DNA from: Butyrivibrio sp.
GTDB taxonomy: Bacteria; Bacillota; Clostridia; Lachnospirales; Lachnospiraceae
Assembly (NCBI GenBank): GCA_024688095.1
Contig: JAILEJ010000369.1
Coordinates: forward strand, 1 to 12,031
DNA: 12,031 bases
Direction of reading: 5' to 3'
Positions 1 to 9,400 of the stretch are shown piece by piece; the first letter of the stretch is position 1, and the number at the start of each line of letters is the position of its first letter. The position numbers and the translations under genes were made by a program. The notes under the pieces are model-generated. The model saw only the letters and a program-made list of their open reading frames with translations. It searched no databases and was not told the DNA's origin.

Positions 1-1044
1 AGTATCATATTCTACAAGAGCTTCTTCATCTACAACAAGAAGATTTTCATACATTGTCATCTTCTTTACAAAATGATTAGCACCAAGGTATAAAGTTCCA
101 TCTGCTACAGTTAGTGGATAAGCAGTGCCTCCTGCTGTCACGTAACCTGCATATTCCGGAACGCCTTCCTCGCTATAAAAATATACATCAGCATCTATAG
201 CTGCATATGTTTCATTTCCATCATAGTCATACAAATATTCAGTAACCAAAAGTACATCTGTGTCACCAATTGTTGCATTTGCATATCCAGATTCACTTTC
301 AAGTTTATCTACAATCTGAGTAAATGTATCACAACCTGTTATGTCCATTGGAACATGCTCTTCTTCATCAGGAATTGATGCACTTGCCTGCTTATCTTCA
401 TCATAAAGAGCTTCAGCTACGGCCTGAATATCAAAGCCATCCAGATTCTTATCTGCAACTCCAAGAGAATATGAAAGTCCAATTTCCACATCAAACCATG
501 TGCAAAGATCTACATATTCATCCTCTCCTATAAAACGATAAAACTTTGCAGGCATTGCTCCACCAGCCCAGTTTGCAAGTGTACCTTCGTCTTCAACTGT
601 CCATTCATAATTCATTCCTGATATATCTTTTTCTTCGTCTAAAGTCACCTGTTCTCTCGCTGTAAATTCAAGACCATCAAGCTCAAAGCTCATCTGTACA
701 AGAGGATATTCTCCATCCTCAATCCTGCTCCATACAACATTAGTTGAACCTTCAGGAGCACTAAAGCAGTTTGCAACAAGACTTGCAGCTTCCTCTTCTG
801 TTATCTCTGTAACAGGATTTGCAAGTTCCACATCCTCTTCTGTTTCAGTTGTTGCTTCATCAGCGATATCTTCTGTTTCAGCCTCTTCTGTCTCAGCTTC
901 TTCTGTCTCAGCTTCTTCTGGAGCTTCTTCTATAATAGAAGCTTCCTCTGTAGAAGCTCCTTCATTTTCAACATCAGAGCTTCCACATGCCATAAGTGAT
1001 AGAGACATCATTCCTGCAATAAGTATAACGATATTTTTTTTCAT
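1..1044 (-). CDS. Secreted lipoprotein of unknown function, C-terminus beyond the window
   Basis: An open frame of 348 codons without a stop runs from an ATG at 1044 to the left edge, so the C-terminus is missing. The start is fixed by AGGAGG four bases upstream. The protein begins MKKNIVILIAGMMSLSLMAC, a short basic n-region, a hydrophobic core and a lipobox (L-M-A-C, Cys20), so it should be exported by Sec, lipidated at Cys20 and anchored on the outer face of the membrane. Residues ~21-75 form a disordered acidic linker rich in Glu, Ala and Thr, with three EEAET repeats. From ~80 a folded domain begins, including VVWSRIEDGEYPLVQMSFEL, a tryptophan-rich stretch (NYEWTVEDEG...LANWAGGAMPAKFYRF) and LCTWFDVEIGLSYSLGVADK. 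That last part resembles small DUF4367-like domains of clostridial lipoproteins, but this is only an impression. A second beta-rich part follows at ~250-348. I see no catalytic motif and assign no function. The gene diverges from the sensor phosphatase gene. Confidence 0.9.
   Translation of the reverse strand, partial: MKKNIVILIAGMMSLSLMACGSSDVENEGASTEEASIIEEAPEEAETEEAETEEAETEDIADEATTETEEDVELANPVTEITEEEAASLVANCFSAPEGSTNVVWSRIEDGEYPLVQMSFELDGLEFTAREQVTLDEEKDISGMNYEWTVEDEGTLANWAGGAMPAKFYRFIGEDEYVDLCTWFDVEIGLSYSLGVADKNLDGFDIQAVAEALYDEDKQASASIPDEEEHVPMDITGCDTFTQIVDKLESESGYANATIGDTDVLLVTEYLYDYDGNETYAAIDADVYFYSEEGVPEYAGYVTAGGTAYPLTVADGTLYLGANHFVKKMTMYENLLVVDEEALVEYDT
871..918 (-). repeat. 15-bp tandem repeat in the lipoprotein linker
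   Basis: Three near-identical 15-bp units plus a partial fourth encode EEAET three times on the minus strand. Two units are identical and the third differs by two silent changes. The run sits just after the lipidated cysteine, so copy number would change only the spacer between the membrane anchor and the folded domain. Such units can expand and contract by replication slippage. Confidence 0.85.
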
Positions 1045-1058
1045 TTTTCCTCCTATAA

Positions 1059-1077
1059 AATATCTTTTCCAGATATT
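1059..1077 (-). promoter_or_regulatory. Small hairpin in the lipoprotein leader
   Basis: A perfect 7-bp inverted repeat, AATATCT and AGATATT, encloses the loop GGAAA (minus-strand sense). It ends a few bases upstream of the AGGAGG ribosome binding site of the lipoprotein gene. It would form in the 5' untranslated RNA and could affect stability or access to the ribosome binding site. The stem is AT-rich and weak, so it may have no function. I found no convincing -35/-10 pair for this gene in the A/T-rich 1080-1200 stretch. Confidence 0.35.
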
Positions 1078-1241
1078 ATTTTGTTGTTTTTTTCACGACA
1101 TTTTTTTATACGAATATCTTTTGTAAAAAGGCTACTATTTTTTTATTTTTTTTAAATTCATTGCCTCATTACGCAAATATAAATTTTCCAAAATTTTTAT
1201 TATTTATCGAAATTTCCGTTTTAATTCTTTGATTTACTATA

Positions 1242-1247
1242 TATAAT
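1242..1247 (+). promoter_or_regulatory. Candidate -10 element of the sensor phosphatase gene
   Basis: A perfect TATAAT lies 80 bases upstream of the phosphatase start. The best -35 at a 16-base spacing is TTTAAT, a poor match, so the call rests mainly on the -10. It would put the transcript start near 1253-1255, at the first base of the hairpin at 1255-1272. In DNA this AT-rich, a TATAAT can occur by chance. Confidence 0.3.
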
Positions 1248-1254
1248 ATAAAAA

Positions 1255-1272
1255 GGGAGTTTATTTGCTCCT
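1255..1272 (+). promoter_or_regulatory. 5'-terminal stem-loop in the phosphatase leader
   Basis: GGGAG (1255-1259) pairs with CTCCT (1268-1272, one G-U pair) around an 8-base loop. If the candidate -10 at 1242 is used, the mRNA begins with this stem, an arrangement known to protect 5' ends from decay. The TCCT of the right arm is also complementary to the AGGA of the downstream ribosome binding site at 1316-1319, so an alternative pairing that hides it is conceivable. Confidence 0.3.
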
Positions 1273-1326
1273 ACAGGTTATATTAATCTAATTTAAATAC
1301 TATATTTTTTACAAAAGGATAGTTTC

Positions 1327-3348
1327 ATGGATAATAAAAGAATTCCCATTTTAAGCAGACTTAGAATCAGCGTTGCAATCATTTTAATTATAGGTTTATC
1401 TATTTCTATACTTACTGGTATTTTTGGAATATTTGATGTCAGTAAATATACCATTGATAAAACACGCAATGATACAAAAGACCGAATAGAGGGCGTTTTG
1501 GATGATAAGCTGGAAATATGTACATTGCAGTTATCTTATTATGCTAATTATGCTAAAGAGTTTGCAACCTTTATAAATAATTTGTACATTGACCCTGATA
1601 AGTATATAAGTGATGAAATACGCGTAAATATTTCATCTAATAATGGTATATATTCTAAAACCAGATATTTTCTTGATGAAAGCGTTGATTATGATAGTGT
1701 TTTTAATGAAATTATCATGATGAATACTTTAGAAGATTTATGGAAACCCATTCTTGAAAATGATGATCAGATCATGAAATCACTATACATCGCTACAGAA
1801 AGTGGTTTCATGGAAATATACAGAAAGAATCAGTATTATACCCCAACAGGTAAAGACGATTATTATAATTATAAAGAACGTCCCTGGTATAAAAAAGCAA
1901 AAGAAGCAGGTACTGTTATATACACAGACGTTTATGATGGACACATATCTGATGAAAAGTTTGTAACATGTGCTGCTCCTTTCTATAATGCCAGCGGAGA
2001 TTTCGCAGGAGTAGTCTGCATAGATCTCTCAACTCAGGATGTATACAAAAATATCGTCGATATTCATATGGGAGTCGGAAACTTTTCTTTCATTGTTGAC
2101 GGAAGCGGAACCGTAATTGCTTCTGATGAATTTGAACATCCTGATACCATATATGATATTGAAGCTTTCAGTGATGATACGATAACTGATATCATGAACA
2201 GAGGAACAGGTTCTCTAACATTAAATACAGGTGATTATTGCGTTTATGCACCTGCGGGAGACTATAATTTTGAAGTCGTATTTATAATATCATACCAGCT
2301 CTTACACGGTCCTACACTTGAAGTTCATAAGAGGCTTAGAAACGTTATTATAACATACATAATTGTAATAATTGGACTTTTGGTACTTATGCATTCTATG
2401 GTTTCAAGAATATCGAAGTCAATTACAAAACCAATTATAGAACTCAACAATGATATTAATATTATAAAAAATGGAGATCTGGATTATCAGGCTACGATTT
2501 ATAATAATGATGAAATCGGTGATGCAGCAAACAGTTTCAACGAAATGGCCCTGGCACTCAAAGAATACATAAATAATCTCACGGTTGTAACTGCTGAAAA
2601 GGAACATATAAAAACTGAGCTTGATATAGCCCAGAAGATACAGAAATCAATCCTCCCATCTGCTTTTCCAGCTTTCCCAGATAGAAATGACCTGGATATA
2701 TTTGGAATGACAGATCCAGCAAAAGAAGTAGGTGGTGATTTCTTTGATTTCTTCCTTATAGATGACGATCATTTGGCAATGTGTATTGCAGATGTATCTG
2801 GAAAAGGAATTCCTGCTGCCATGTTTATGATGATGTCAAAAATCCTTATTTCCAGCGGTACCAAAGTAAATACTGATCCAAGTCAGATATTGTCTCATGT
2901 AAATAACGAACTTTGTAATAATAATCAGGAAATGATGTTTGTAACCGCATGGCTTGGTATATTAGAAATATCCACAGGTAAATTAGTTGCTTCAAATGCC
3001 GGCCATGAGTATCCTGTTATTCAGAATCCTGATGGCGAATATAAATTGTACAAAGATGAACATAATATTGTTCTTGGCGTTGCTGAAAACATGGAATTTA
3101 GTAAATATGAAATTTCACTGCAGCCAGGATGTTCTATTTTCCTTTATACGGATGGTGTTGCAGAAGGAATAAATACTAAAGACGAGCAGTATGGAACTGA
3201 CAGAATTCTTAATATCCTCAACGCTTCAAAAGGAAATACAATTGATGCCAAAGGCATGGCAGACACCGTTTTGTCAGATCTTCAAAGCTTCACCTCAGGT
3301 GCTGAGCAATTTGATGATATCACTATTCTGGCATTTAGATATAAGTAA
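1327..3348 (+). CDS. Membrane-bound sensor phosphatase, dCache-HAMP-SpoIIE (PP2C family)
   Basis: This 673-residue protein has the layout of an RsbU-like phosphatase fused to a transmembrane sensor. TM1 is at ~13-35. An extracellular region at ~36-338 carries dCache-like features, including the PWY motif (ERPWYKKAKE, 184-193) followed by YTDVYDG and AAPFYNASGDFAGVVCIDLS. TM2 is at ~339-358, then HAMP at ~360-415 (KPI, DEIGDAANSFNEM), a helical linker (EKEHIKTELDIAQKIQKSILP), and the PP2C/SpoIIE domain at ~455-673. The metal-binding acidic residues are all present: Asp471 in VGGDFFDF, Asp489 in ADVSGKG, Asp609 in YTDGVAEG and the Asp663-Asp664 pair in FDDITIL. NAGH at 557-560 is also typical. 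Family members dephosphorylate phosphoserine on STAS-domain anti-anti-sigma factors and so release an alternative sigma factor. The ligand is unknown; dCache domains often bind amino acids or other small molecules. No STAS or anti-sigma gene is in the window. The start is supported by AAAGGA seven bases upstream of the ATG. Confidence 0.93.
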   Translation: MDNKRIPILSRLRISVAIILIIGLSISILTGIFGIFDVSKYTIDKTRNDTKDRIEGVLDDKLEICTLQLSYYANYAKEFATFINNLYIDPDKYISDEIRVNISSNNGIYSKTRYFLDESVDYDSVFNEIIMMNTLEDLWKPILENDDQIMKSLYIATESGFMEIYRKNQYYTPTGKDDYYNYKERPWYKKAKEAGTVIYTDVYDGHISDEKFVTCAAPFYNASGDFAGVVCIDLSTQDVYKNIVDIHMGVGNFSFIVDGSGTVIASDEFEHPDTIYDIEAFSDDTITDIMNRGTGSLTLNTGDYCVYAPAGDYNFEVVFIISYQLLHGPTLEVHKRLRNVIITYIIVIIGLLVLMHSMVSRISKSITKPIIELNNDINIIKNGDLDYQATIYNNDEIGDAANSFNEMALALKEYINNLTVVTAEKEHIKTELDIAQKIQKSILPSAFPAFPDRNDLDIFGMTDPAKEVGGDFFDFFLIDDDHLAMCIADVSGKGIPAAMFMMMSKILISSGTKVNTDPSQILSHVNNELCNNNQEMMFVTAWLGILEISTGKLVASNAGHEYPVIQNPDGEYKLYKDEHNIVLGVAENMEFSKYEISLQPGCSIFLYTDGVAEGINTKDEQYGTDRILNILNASKGNTIDAKGMADTVLSDLQSFTSGAEQFDDITILAFRYK

Positions 3349-3367
3349 TAACATTTTAAGGTATTTA

Positions 3368-3401
3368 AATGGGGCAAGACCATCTCAGATCTTGCCCCAT
3401 T
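3368..3401. terminator. Hairpin between convergent genes, probable bidirectional terminator
   Basis: AATGGGGCAAGA and TCTTGCCCCATT form a perfect 12-bp stem with a 10-base loop, with a GC-rich core and A/T-rich sequence on both sides. It lies 19 bases after the phosphatase stop and 19 bases beyond the stop of the giant minus-strand gene, so it can serve both. The trailing T-runs are interrupted (GCTTTATTAATATTCC on the plus strand), so termination may not be purely intrinsic-type. Confidence 0.8.
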
Positions 3402-3420
3402 GCTTTATTAATATTCCTTT

Positions 3421-6400
3421 TTATTTATCACTTTTCTTTTTTATAACTTTTTTAGCTTTTGTACTTTTTTTGCCTTTTGCCAATATAGCTTTATTATCTT
3501 CTACTTTTTTTCCGACTCCTCGTACAACTTTCTGATATTCTTCATCATCTAAAGTTATTGGAACATAGACAGCTTCGCCAAATACTGAATCAATGCTCTC
3601 TTCTTTTGAAGCTTTTTTTGTTAAAACAATTCCTTTATTATGAATCATGTTTGCTGAATCCAACATATTTTCCTCATAAACTTTTTCATAATTTTTAAGC
3701 TTGTTTCCTTCAAATTCAGAACCCATCATATCATAATCTTTCTTGATTTTATCTACCTGCTCCTGATTCATTTCTTCAAGCCACTGTAGCTCAAGTTCAT
3801 TTCCCAATCCCAATAAATCTTCCGGCTTTAATTCCTTTTCTTTAAGGGGTTCTTTGATTTCCTGTCCTATTTTATATGCAGGTTCATAATACATTATGCT
3901 TCCTTTTGCATTTATTCCAGTAATAACAACATAATGTCCACTTGTCATAAATGAATTATTCTGAGCCTGGCTTCCTCTAAAGAAAGATATAGGTGTATTA
4001 CCATTAGCTTTCATTATTTCACTTACCTTTATTTTTAAAAGTTCATATAATTTTTTTTGTTTTTCCTTGTCTGTTCCTACAATTGATTCTAGACTTCCTG
4101 CCTGCGTATTCCACTTTTTTACACATACATTTTTCAAATGTCCCAAATACATATCGGCCAATTGGAACAGATTTCCAACAGCACTTACTTCAGGGTCAAG
4201 ATAATTAGATAAGTTATCATACTCTTCTTTAAAAGTATTCACAAGATCCCAATCAACAAGTTTAAGTTGTTGTTCTGAAAGAGTATTTTTCTTCTCATAC
4301 AGTTGAATATACCTTTTAATATCTAAATTACGCACTCTTAGATTTGTGTCACTCTTAAAATCATCCTGAGTGTACGTCCTAGTCTTTCTCACTGCATGTT
4401 CTTTCTTCATTTTATTCCAATAGTTTAGAATATATGCACCTGTTGCAGCAAAACAGTTTAATCCAAGCTTCTGATTTTCAAAATTATCAAATTTGGCAAT
4501 TTTCATTTCTTTGTCATTCATATTAATAGGTTTAACATTAAGAAGCTGTTGTGTATGCATTTCTTTCAATGTATTTCGTCTGAATTTATCCTGGAACGAA
4601 ATCATATTTCCTATGTATTCTGTATAAAGAGCCATAAATCCAGCATATTTTACAGAATCAATAGCGCCAGATCCCTTCTTCGTCTCAAGTCCTTTAAATT
4701 TTGGATCTTTAAACATTCTATCAAGCACTTCGGCTCTTCCATTAGATGTTTGAATCTTTAAAGGATCTTTCACAAATTCTGCCCAAGCTTCACGATCTTT
4801 AGCTTCTATATTCTTTAGGAGATTATCGTCTTCTTTGTTTCCAATTACATTATAATTTAAAGTAACAATCGTTTTAGTACCCGGAAGCTTAACCTTACCA
4901 TTAGCAATAAGTTGAATATAACTGTATCTCCACGTTGTCTTTGGTTCTTTTTTAACAAAGTCTTTCCAATACTTATCATTCTTAAACTGTTTAACACTTG
5001 AAAGTAAAAAGACATTCTTCATAAACTCAGCATTTTTTATCTGCTCAGCCATGGCAATACCTTCAGCACTGTTTTTATCTTTTATTACTATATCTTTGGG
5101 CATTTCAACTTTCAAACCATAAGTTTTTCCCATATCTGTGAACTTATCTTTATTATATATTATCTGATTTTTTTTGACTTCTTTTATTTCTTCATCTTTA
5201 ATTATGTCAAATTCATCTATTAAATCTTTTTTCTTCTCTTCGTTATTATTCTTCTCATTCTTTTCTTCGTCTTTTTTATTTTCTTCCTTCTTTTCTACCT
5301 TTTTTTCTTCCTTCTTTTCGCCCTCTATTACTTCAAAATCATCAATATTAATCTTGTTCTTTTTAATCACATTTATATTTTTTGATTTTTGCTTACTAAT
5401 ATTATAACAAATCATCATTGCCTGCAATCTGTTCATTACGCCTTCAGATAATGGTTCTAAAGCTCCACTCTCCATCTTACTTTGAATGTCCACCATTGAT
5501 TCTTCAGTCCATGCTTCATCAACATTAATAGAATCAAGAATAATCTCAAGAATCTTCTTATCCTGATCATTAATGTTAAAATTATCTGAATCCTCTATTT
5601 TCCCATTATTTACCTGAGCAATAGCTTCTATAAAACTACTGCTATTAATATAATCCAGCTCTTCTTCATAGTTATAATCTTCTGCCCTCTTACTGGATAT
5701 CAAGTTTTCAGCATGATTTACAATATCGGTAATCTTATCTGCAACTAACAACCTCTTAAATTTCTCTTTTGAATTAGTTCTAGAAATTAATTTATCATTT
5801 TCTCCATTAACTTTCTGCAGAATTTCATTTGTTTTGCTATTCATTACACTCTTAGCCTGGAATTCTGTAATAACTTTTGCCAGTATTTTCTCGGAAAATG
5901 ATCCATTATTTAATTTTTCAATATATTCATTAAATTCCTGTTCTGCCTTAGGTATCTGCTCTTTATTTGCTTTCTGTTTCTCTTTAGGTTCCTGCTCTTT
6001 ATTCTGTTCTTTATTATCTTCTGCTTCTTTGACCTGAACAGAATCTGAATAATAAGTAGACACAAAAGTATATAGTCTCGTCTGAAATCCTTCAGATAAA
6101 TCAATAAATGTTCCTTTTTCTAATTCTTCTCGTAGATTAGATATACTTTTTTCTGTTTCCTTATCGTATCCTACAACTACAGAATTAACTATTTCTTTTA
6201 ATAATGTTTTTTCCGCATCATTAATAGCCAGATCAATATTATCCGGCGCTTGTCCCATATTATTTTTCTGACCTGTAACACTAATAGCCTTGCTTATATA
6301 AGTGCTATATTCCGTTATAAGATATTCATCAGCAGCAGTCTTATTTTCTTTTCCCATAAGCTCAGCACGGATATTTATCATCTGACCAATATCCTTAAGA

Positions 6401-9400
6401 ACAATAAGATCTGCTAATTTATTCTGACTATCAATCAATATCTTTAATCTTTCCTTTTTGTTTTCTTTTATCTTACTTTCTCCAGAAAGTTTCTTATTAT
6501 ATTTTTTCTTATTTGTTTCACTTATATTCTTATACTTACTTATTAACTTCTCGCATTTAGCAAATTCCTGTTTAGCCCTCTCTACGTCCTTCTCCTCGTT
6601 CTCTTCTTTCTCTTCTTTCTCTTTTTCTTTGTTCTCTTCTTTCTTTTCTTCCTGTTCTTCCTTAAGTTCCTCTTCTTTATTAACTATTTCTTCTTCCTTA
6701 AGTTCCTCTTCTTTATTAACTATTTCTTCTTTATTCTGTTCTTTATTATCTTCAGCTTCTTTGACCTGAACAGAATCTGCATAATAAGTAGACACAAAAG
6801 TATATAGTCTTGTCTGAAATCCTTCAGATAGATCAATAAATGTTCCTTTTTCCAATTCTTCTCGTAGATTAGATATACTTTTTTCTGTTTCCTTATCGTA
6901 TCCTACAACTACAGAATTAACTATTTCTTTTAATAATGTTTTTTCCGCATCATTAATAGCCAGATCAATATTATCCGGCGCATTTCCAATATTATTTTCC
7001 TGACCTGTAACACTAATAGCCTTGTTTATATAATTGCTATATTCACTTATAAGATATTCGTCAGCAACAGTCTTATTTTCTTTTTTCATAAGTTCATCAC
7101 GGATATTTTTCATTTGAGCAATATCCTTAAGTACAATAAGATCTGCTAATTTATTCTGACTATCAACCAATATCTTTAGTCTTTCCTTTTTGTTTTCTTT
7201 TAACTTACTTTCTCCAGAAAGTTTCTCATTATATTTTTTCTTATTTGTTTCAGTTATATTCTTATATTTACTTATTAACTTCTCGCATTTGGCAAATTCC
7301 TGCTTAGCCCTCTCTTCGTCCTTCTCCTCGTTCTCTTCTTCTATCTCTTCTTTCTCTTCTTCTTTCTCTTCTTTCTCTTCTTTCTCTTCTTCTTTCTCTT
7401 CGTTCTCTATAATTTCAAAATCTTCTATATTTATTTCTTTTTTCTCATTTTTATTCTGTTCAAGTTCATTTTCTTTATTATTATCTTCCTTCTTTTCTTC
7501 ATTTACCTTTTTCTTCTTGGACAGAATTGCCTCCAGAGCCTTACTTTCACTACCAAATTCTTCCTGCTCTGTTTCTTTACTTCCACTTACATAGCCTCTG
7601 AGTCTTGATGTAAACAACTTCAGATTATTATCATAAATATTTCCTTTTTCAGTTGTTGCCTCATTTTCTTTGTAACCGCCTACCAGATTATTAATAGAAT
7701 TATTAGTTCTCTTACATTGAATTGCATAATATTTTTTTACATGATCAGACAGTGTCTTTTTGTCTCGTCTTGCATAAACAACATTATTTCTCTTATTCTT
7801 CTTGATTCTGTTATCAAAAAGACGTATTACGCCCACAATATCATTATTCTCAACCTCATTGTATTCGCCCTGTGTGTAAAGAGAGTCTATTGGAGCGCCC
7901 ATTTCAATCTTCTTTATTACTTCACCCATTCTATATTCATAAAGAAGATCTTCAACTATAGTAAACTGTTTATTAATTAGTTTCCTATTTTTGTCGTACT
8001 CAAATACAGCCTTATCTCCAGCATTTTCCTTAATATCCTGTTTTATCTTATCTTCTAAAGTTAAATTACCATTTTCCCTTGCCAGAATTTTATTTAAGGA
8101 ATCATATTTTAAGTGAAGGGCAATAAATTGGTCCATAGTGTTTTGAACTTCATTCTGTTTTATTACACCAAAATGAAACTCATTGATTTTTCCAAAGAAA
8201 CTGTTAAATACTTCCTGAAATTCCTTTGTTATTTCAATGATCTTTCCTGGAATATCTTCTAATATCTTATCCTCAGAAAGCGCTTCCCCTCCATTCAAAA
8301 TACCTGAATAAGGTTTTAATTTATCATAGAGATCATCAGCTGAAACATCATAAAAGTCTACCCCTTCAAGGCCCAACTTATTAATCGCAAGTTCTCCTTG
8401 TTTACCTGCAATCCATAATTTCAATTCTTTCTCTTTATCTTCTGTAAGATCTTTTCCAAGTTTTTTCTTTATCTTATCCAGTATCATGTTGTTACGTTCT
8501 TCGTTTCTCAAAGAATAATACTGGGAAATCTTTCTAATATGAACTGCCGACTTAGACATATCAATATATTTATTTTCATCATTATACTGATTGATTATGT
8601 TCATGCCTTCAACGCTAAGTTCATTATTAAGAAAAATATTTGTAAATGCATTAAGATAGCCATCTGCTCTTGCGAGTAATTTAAGAAGATTATTACGTTT
8701 ATTATCAAGATGAATATTCACATAAGCCATCAGATTTGGATTATTCTTAAATTTCAATACAGCAGGATCTTTTGAATCTTTGGCAATATCCTCCTGGAGC
8801 TTTTTGTAAAATTCCATCTGATTATTGACAGCATCAATAGATGCTGAAAGACCTTTTACGTCCTCCACCATATTGTCGATCATTTCTTTATTCTGATCAT
8901 ATTTTTCTTTATTAGTAGCCTGTAATTTTAATACAGTTTTAGTAATTCCATATCCATCATTTCCCAAATCCGGTTTCTGTGCAGAATTAAAGTATATACT
9001 ATCCATATACATAGACAGATATCTGTTATGTTCAATCTCTGCATTAGAGCCTTCTTTGGTTATATTTTTCTTTCTATGCTCCTCGAGTACCTGACTGGAC
9101 ATTTTTCCTCTTAAGTTTTTATCGCTTCTGCCAATATGATAAAACGCACTAAGCCTTGTACCCTGTTCGCCAAGATTTGTCAGATGTCCTTTTTCATCTA
9201 CCTGATGTATAAAACCTGTAGCCTCGTTAAATGTTATTTTTCCATCTTCAAGAGCTGATCTCAAATCACTATCAAGTGCCATATGCATATGATCACAGAT
9301 TTCAAAATAATAGTTTAATACATCAGTATCTTTTGCATACTTTACGGCCTGATTTGGATTATTTGGATCTTCGAGATTATGCTCAGAATATCCCTTTAGT

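Noticed and set aside
324..533. Plus-strand 69-codon frame opposite the lipoprotein gene
   Set aside because: It lies inside the minus-strand lipoprotein frame, which has a clear start, lipobox and coherent protein composition. No ribosome binding site precedes it.
1081..1200. Search for a -35/-10 pair driving the lipoprotein gene
   Set aside because: Several TATAAA or TTTACA boxes exist on the minus strand, but no pair has acceptable spacing (for example TTTACA and TATAAA are only 11 bases apart).
6001..7339. The long direct repeats considered as a mobile element or CRISPR-like array
   Set aside because: The repeats keep the reading frame of one protein, have no terminal inverted repeats or transposase, and have no regular short spacer structure.
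7190..7594. Plus-strand Ser/Phe-rich frame of 134 codons opposite the giant gene (similar ones at 6458-6769 and 5174-5407)
   Set aside because: These are mirror images of the Glu/Lys linkers: GAA/GAG/AAA codons read in reverse give TTC/CTC/TTT/TCT. They lack start signals.
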